Assembly: GCF_007830515.1 (NCBI RefSeq)
Contig: NZ_VLKT01000008.1
Coordinates: 1-64,000, forward strand
Direction of reading: 5' to 3'
Length of the DNA: 64,000 bases
Source of the DNA: Mesorhizobium tianshanense
GTDB taxonomy: Bacteria; Pseudomonadota; Alphaproteobacteria; Rhizobiales; Rhizobiaceae
In this document: positions 60,085-64,000 of the stretch, one piece after another
Layout of the letters: each line of letters begins with the position of its first letter
Position numbering within the stretch: the first letter of the stretch is position 1
Program-made: the position numbers and the translations under genes
Notes under the pieces: model-generated
Database searches by the model: none
What the model was told of the DNA's origin: nothing
What the model saw: only the letters and a program-made list of their open reading frames with translations

Positions 60085-62898
60085 TCACGCTCCTTCCGAC
60101 AGAAGAAACGGCTTTCGCCCGCCGAGAATATAGGCGATGGATTCAAGGACTATGCCGTTGGTATTTACGTCGGTGACCCCGATCAATTTGCCGGTCCGCT
60201 CAGAAACGCCGGCCGAAAAACCCAAGCCGGGCATTTTGGCTTGCTCTCGAACCAGGGCGATGAGCTTCTCCGAATAATCGCCGGGGCGGGCGGCGTACCA
60301 GAGATATGCGCCCTTGGTGCTGACCAGACGCAGCTTATCCGCCATCTTGTCCGCTCGGGCTTGCGACGAGGTTTTCAGCGTGTCGACCACGAACTGGCCG
60401 CCATGGTCCGTCAACTGATAGCCTTGGTAGGTGAAGTATGGCGGCCCCGCCATGGCACATTCGGAGACGCAAGTCAGAGTGCCCGTCTCGCGGTAGCGTT
60501 TTATCTGTGCAGCGTAAAGAGTGTCGGCCATGAGACGGCCATGCTGCGAGCCGCCCAGTTCGATTTCCTCGGTCACATGAGGTTCGGTTGCAATCCGCCC
60601 CCGCCGCTGAATCTCTGCGAGAGAGGCAATCGCAGCGTCCATGCTGCGACTTGGATCCTCAGAGTCAAAGACCGGCTTGATCGATTCTCCCCAAAGGCTG
60701 TAACCGCGCCCTGCGTAGCCTGCATAGCTGTTTGCATGCGCAGACGAGACCCTGCCATTCTTGCTGACCATATGCATTTCGCCGCCCTTGAGCACCGGCT
60801 TGAAGGTCCAACCTGAAACGAGGTCGAAAATCGGGAAGGCACCGGCCGTATGCTGGTCAAGAATTTTGAGCGCAACCAGCAATCGTCCGGTATCGGCGCT
60901 ATCGAACCCTTCGCGCTGTCCACCTTGCGATCCCAGAGCCCGTTCGGCGTGTGGCAGCTTCCAACCAGCGTAGCGGAAATTCGATTCCCTGAGGAACGCA
61001 ACGATCCGCGTGATGATCGTCTCGAACCTGGGCTGATCGATAATCCCCAGACGCTGAGCGGACAGCGTGGCGAGGATCTGCGTGCCGACATCCCACATCG
61101 TCGCGAAGGGGTATCCCGCCTGCTTGCCGGACTCGATCCAGGACGTCGCCGGTACCATGCCGTTGAAATTCTTCGAGCCCCAGTCGAAATAGCGCCAGGC
61201 CAGTTCGGCATCCGCCTTCAGGATACCGTCATCCAATGGATATTGATCCGGCTTTTTCCAATCGCGAACCGATACGTCCGCCCGCGCGCTTCTGATCCGA
61301 TCGACGTTTGGCATGGCTGGACTGACCGCCGCATAATATTCGGCAAAGTTTACCAGTTTGGTTCCTCGCTGGGCGGATAACTCTGCGAGCGCGTCGAGTA
61401 TCAATGCTTTCTTTTCGGGCGAATTGGCCGTTCGGGGATGGATACAGAAGATCGCGTCATTGTCCATCCCAATAAGGTCGAGGACCTGGTCCTTCGTGCG
61501 GTAGGGAATGTCGTCGCTCCACGACTTTTCGAACTTAACGGTGTTCGAGACGTGAAGAATACCTCGCTCGTCCATGCCGGCGAACCGGCGCAGGTCACCT
61601 TTGTCGGCACTGAACAAAGGTGTTCCGGTGGCAGTCAGTGCATCCAGCGTGTTCTCATCGAAAGCATCATTGGGTGGGATGTAGGAGACGGGGAACCTGC
61701 CGGTTGACCGATAAACCTCGCTGATGCCGCCCCTGATCAGGTCGAAATCCTTTCGGAGCGAATTTCCCAAAAGCTCCGACGGCGTGTGGTTCCAGCCATG
61801 GGCTGCGATATCGTAGCGGCGATACTCGGACATGGCGCGCAGATATGCCTTGCTCACCTCGTCCCTGGATAGCAGGCCCGCCTGTGGGGCGGGAATAATC
61901 CCATCGGTGACGGGGTAGCCGGCTTCGATCAGCTCGTAAACGAATGCGATGTGGCTCGGGTCCCAATCGGGATCAACCCTGAAATCGTCGACGCGAACGA
62001 CGACCAGCCGATTGCCCGTATCCTTGCTCTGGAGATAGAGCTTTTGCGGGAGGATCGCACGGACGCTGCCGGACGCAACGGCAGCAAGCGCGCTCTGCGC
62101 GACTTGCGCTCCATAGTCGGCAAGATCACCGTCGCCGAGGCCGTTGAGCGTCCCGAACGGAATGTCGACAATGATCGGATTGTCGTTAGCGCTCAATGTG
62201 GCGATGTTCGAGGCAAGCGTTGCCGGCGCCATCAGCCCGCCGCCGGACGCGACCGGCCTCGTCGAGCTCAATGGAGACGCAAATGTGTTGACCAGGCCGG
62301 TTTCGGTCGTCCAGTAGCCACCGTCGGCCGGCTGTAGCATGATTGTGTCCTCGATGCCGCCCGAAAGTCGAATGACCGAACGGATTCCCGAGGCACGCAG
62401 GGAGGCACCATCCTGAAGGGAACGCAGCGGCGAGTTGGTGGTCAGGCTCAAAGCCGTTATCACGGCTTGAGACTGATATCTCTGATACTCGTTGATCAGA
62501 TGGGAAAACGCGGCCTGGATGTCGCTGCCCTGGCGAAGCTGGAGATAGGGGTCTCCGGACACGAGCGTGTCGGCGTGGATGCCAAGTTCGATGCCGTCTG
62601 GATTGAGCGCGATTGCCTGGCGAAGCCAGCGGGCCAGTTCCGAATGGTAGTCCAGTGCCTGCCCTGCTGCATCGACCGGCGCGACTGTCAGCGTGACGGG
62701 CACCTTGCGGGTCAGGAACGAGGCGACAAGCCCTGCGAGCCTGCCCGGCTGTGCGCTGGCGCCTACATTGCTGATCGTGACGATGACCGGGTTGGGCAAG
62801 GGTTCGCTGGCCGCAGCCTTCGAAAGGCCTTTGTTTGCGACCGCCAGCAGCGGCATGCTCAGTGCACCAAGAAGAGCGGAGCGTCGCGTCATGTTCAT
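60085..62898 (-). CDS. Large Tat-exported polysaccharide-deacetylase-like protein with DUF3131 domain
   Basis: A 937-residue exported protein. The twin-arginine leader MNMTRRSALLGALSMPLLAV is followed by a domain with pseudo-deacetylase features (residues about 35-270). Next is a second polysaccharide-deacetylase-like domain (NRLVVVRVDDFRVDPDWDPS, YDIAAHGWNHTPSELLGNS, FPVSYIPPNDAFDENTL, about 300-540). The C-terminal region is DUF3131-like, probably an alpha/alpha toroid glycosidase-type fold (DAELAWRYFDWGSKNFNGMV, ATMWDVGTQILATLSAQRLG). GGGAGG upstream overlaps the stop of the glycosyltransferase gene two bases away. It probably trims or modifies an exopolysaccharide in the periplasm. Confidence 0.75.
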   Translation of the reverse strand: MNMTRRSALLGALSMPLLAVANKGLSKAAASEPLPNPVIVTISNVGASAQPGRLAGLVASFLTRKVPVTLTVAPVDAAGQALDYHSELARWLRQAIALNPDGIELGIHADTLVSGDPYLQLRQGSDIQAAFSHLINEYQRYQSQAVITALSLTTNSPLRSLQDGASLRASGIRSVIRLSGGIEDTIMLQPADGGYWTTETGLVNTFASPLSSTRPVASGGGLMAPATLASNIATLSANDNPIIVDIPFGTLNGLGDGDLADYGAQVAQSALAAVASGSVRAILPQKLYLQSKDTGNRLVVVRVDDFRVDPDWDPSHIAFVYELIEAGYPVTDGIIPAPQAGLLSRDEVSKAYLRAMSEYRRYDIAAHGWNHTPSELLGNSLRKDFDLIRGGISEVYRSTGRFPVSYIPPNDAFDENTLDALTATGTPLFSADKGDLRRFAGMDERGILHVSNTVKFEKSWSDDIPYRTKDQVLDLIGMDNDAIFCIHPRTANSPEKKALILDALAELSAQRGTKLVNFAEYYAAVSPAMPNVDRIRSARADVSVRDWKKPDQYPLDDGILKADAELAWRYFDWGSKNFNGMVPATSWIESGKQAGYPFATMWDVGTQILATLSAQRLGIIDQPRFETIITRIVAFLRESNFRYAGWKLPHAERALGSQGGQREGFDSADTGRLLVALKILDQHTAGAFPIFDLVSGWTFKPVLKGGEMHMVSKNGRVSSAHANSYAGYAGRGYSLWGESIKPVFDSEDPSRSMDAAIASLAEIQRRGRIATEPHVTEEIELGGSQHGRLMADTLYAAQIKRYRETGTLTCVSECAMAGPPYFTYQGYQLTDHGGQFVVDTLKTSSQARADKMADKLRLVSTKGAYLWYAARPGDYSEKLIALVREQAKMPGLGFSAGVSERTGKLIGVTDVNTNGIVLESIAYILGGRKPFLLSEGA

Positions 62899-62900
62899 TT

Positions 62901-64000
62901 TTACCTCCCGATGGAAACGATTCCCGCATAGCGCTCCGGACTGATCCAGCGGCCATCCGACTTGGCGGAAAACGACTTGAACAATGCCCGCAGGAAAAGC
63001 GCCGCATCGAGAAGCCGAATTACTGGAAACGCGACGCCATAGACGAGCAAACTCGGTCGACATTCGATGATCGAGACAACAATAGTGAGCGTGTAGTCGA
63101 AGGCGAGAAACAGGACCAGCAGACCGAGCGGCGACACGGGACGCATCGCGAGTTCACTGAGCGAGATTGCCGGCATCTCGAGACTGGTCACCAGATAAAG
63201 GAGCGCCGCAAACGGCAGGCTCAGAGCGAATATGGAAATGACAAGCAGTTCCGCCAGCAGGCCACCCAGGGACAGCCAAAAGCGGCTGGGCCAAAATCCG
63301 TGGCGCCATACGGTCTGCCAGAAACCGAGATACCAGCGTTGAACCTGCTTGCGATAGTCGTTCAGGCTGAACGGGTCCTCCGACCAGCATCGCGCCTTGG
63401 GCGAATAGGCAACGCGACCCAGCCGCTTATGCTGAACCTCGAAGGTCATGTTGAAATCTTCGATGACGAGGCCAGGAGCGGTGATGTCGATCTGGCGCAA
63501 GGCGCTGGTACGATAGACGCTGGCGAAACCGGGCGCGATATAGCTCACATTTGTCCATTTCCACGATTGCCCATACTGGAACGCCGTCTGCAGGATCCGG
63601 TAGAGACGCGTCCTGTATGCCGCATAGAGCATGTCCATGCCGAGCCTGCGCTGGTCACGCCAGCGCGACAGCACGTGACCTGCGACGACGGCCACCTTCG
63701 GGTCGTTGAACAGAGGCAATGCGTGCTCGAAATAGTGCTGGTCGATCTCTGAATCCGCGTCCTGGATCAGCACCGCCTCGTAGCGATCGCAGAGACGATA
63801 GTTGCGTATCGCCTTGTCGATCGCCTTGGCCTTGCCTGCATTTGGCTGAATGTCGAGCACCCTGCAGCCATGTGCGCGTGCGATGGCGACGGTGCGGTCG
63901 CGCGATCCATCGCTGGCGACATAGATCTGTCTTGCCGGAATGACGGCCGTCAGCGCCTTTATACATTTGGGAAGGGCAATTTCTTCGTTGTGCGCCGGGA
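62901..64000 (-). CDS. Family 2 glycosyltransferase (partial; start lies beyond the window)
   Basis: A 366-residue C-terminal part of a processive-type membrane glycosyltransferase; the N-terminus is cut by the right window edge. GT2 motifs: PAHNEEIALPKCIKALTAVI, ASDGSRDRTVAIARAHGCRV, the D-x-D pair QDADSEIDQHYFEHALPLFN, the general-base ED in VIEDFNMTFEVQ, and Q-x-x-RW in KQVQRWYLGFWQTVWRHGFW. About three to four membrane helices follow at the C-terminus. This is the BcsA/PgaC-like layout for exporting a beta-linked polysaccharide. The deacetylase-like gene starts two bases after its TAA, so both act together. Confidence 0.9.
   Translation of the reverse strand, partial: PAHNEEIALPKCIKALTAVIPARQIYVASDGSRDRTVAIARAHGCRVLDIQPNAGKAKAIDKAIRNYRLCDRYEAVLIQDADSEIDQHYFEHALPLFNDPKVAVVAGHVLSRWRDQRRLGMDMLYAAYRTRLYRILQTAFQYGQSWKWTNVSYIAPGFASVYRTSALRQIDITAPGLVIEDFNMTFEVQHKRLGRVAYSPKARCWSEDPFSLNDYRKQVQRWYLGFWQTVWRHGFWPSRFWLSLGGLLAELLVISIFALSLPFAALLYLVTSLEMPAISLSELAMRPVSPLGLLVLFLAFDYTLTIVVSIIECRPSLLVYGVAFPVIRLLDAALFLRALFKSFSAKSDGRWISPERYAGIVSIGR

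Overview
This GC-rich window (roughly 60-65 percent G+C by eye) is chromosomal DNA of an alphaproteobacterium of the order Rhizobiales, most likely Mesorhizobium or a close Phyllobacteriaceae relative. The evidence is the gene content and order (rpmH-rnpA-yidC-engB; def-fmt-truA near dapD/dapE), the style of the proteins, and several intergenic palindromes of the kind scattered through rhizobial genomes. No phage, transposase, plasmid or CRISPR signature was seen. Assignments come from reading motifs and translations; no database search was run.

Left part (1-16 kb): a tRNA-Arg(ACG), an orphan sensor histidine kinase, the ribosome/RNase P/membrane-insertase block (rpmH, rnpA, yidC), a hexapeptide acetyltransferase and engB. 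A TetR regulator is divergent from an EmrAB-type drug efflux pair, with two matching inverted repeats between them. Next come an epimerase-DoxX fusion with a frameshifted DUF2269 membrane protein, an exported MsrB, and a fasciclin protein beside an ECF sigma factor/RskA-type anti-sigma pair. An amidase remnant precedes argB.

Middle part (16-38 kb): phenylalanine hydroxylase with a divergent Lrp-type regulator; a GMC oxidoreductase translationally coupled to a 51-residue Tat-signal peptide; two GGDEF genes (one frameshifted); lysine biosynthesis (dapD, dapE); a frameshifted ketopantoate-reductase-like gene; and the def-fmt-GNAT-truA translation set. A compact two-hairpin RNA with ACGR loops, matching the guanidine-II (mini-ykkC) riboswitch, precedes a SugE/Gdx guanidinium exporter at 34.1-34.5 kb. 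Two luciferase-like monooxygenases and an AI-2E family permease follow.

Right part (38-64 kb): a tightly overlapping minus-strand operon (FAD subunit, fused 2Fe-2S/molybdopterin hydroxylase, 6-hydroxynicotinate-reductase-like protein, UPF0280 protein, PF06684 protein, MarR regulator) resembles an N-heterocycle (nicotinate-like) hydroxylation and ring-reduction module. It is divergent from nicotinamidase (pncA) and an Na+/H+-antiporter-like protein. A complete branched-chain-amino-acid-type ABC importer, an unknown polytopic membrane protein, nicotinate phosphoribosyltransferase (pncB), an agmatinase-family ureohydrolase and a MATE exporter follow. The window ends in an exopolysaccharide-type pair: a large Tat-exported deacetylase-like/DUF3131 protein and a family 2 glycosyltransferase cut by the window edge.

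Three genes carry apparent single-base frameshifts (DUF2269, the second GGDEF, the ketopantoate reductase) and two are remnants (amidase, LacI). The frameshifts may be real decay or base-calling errors.
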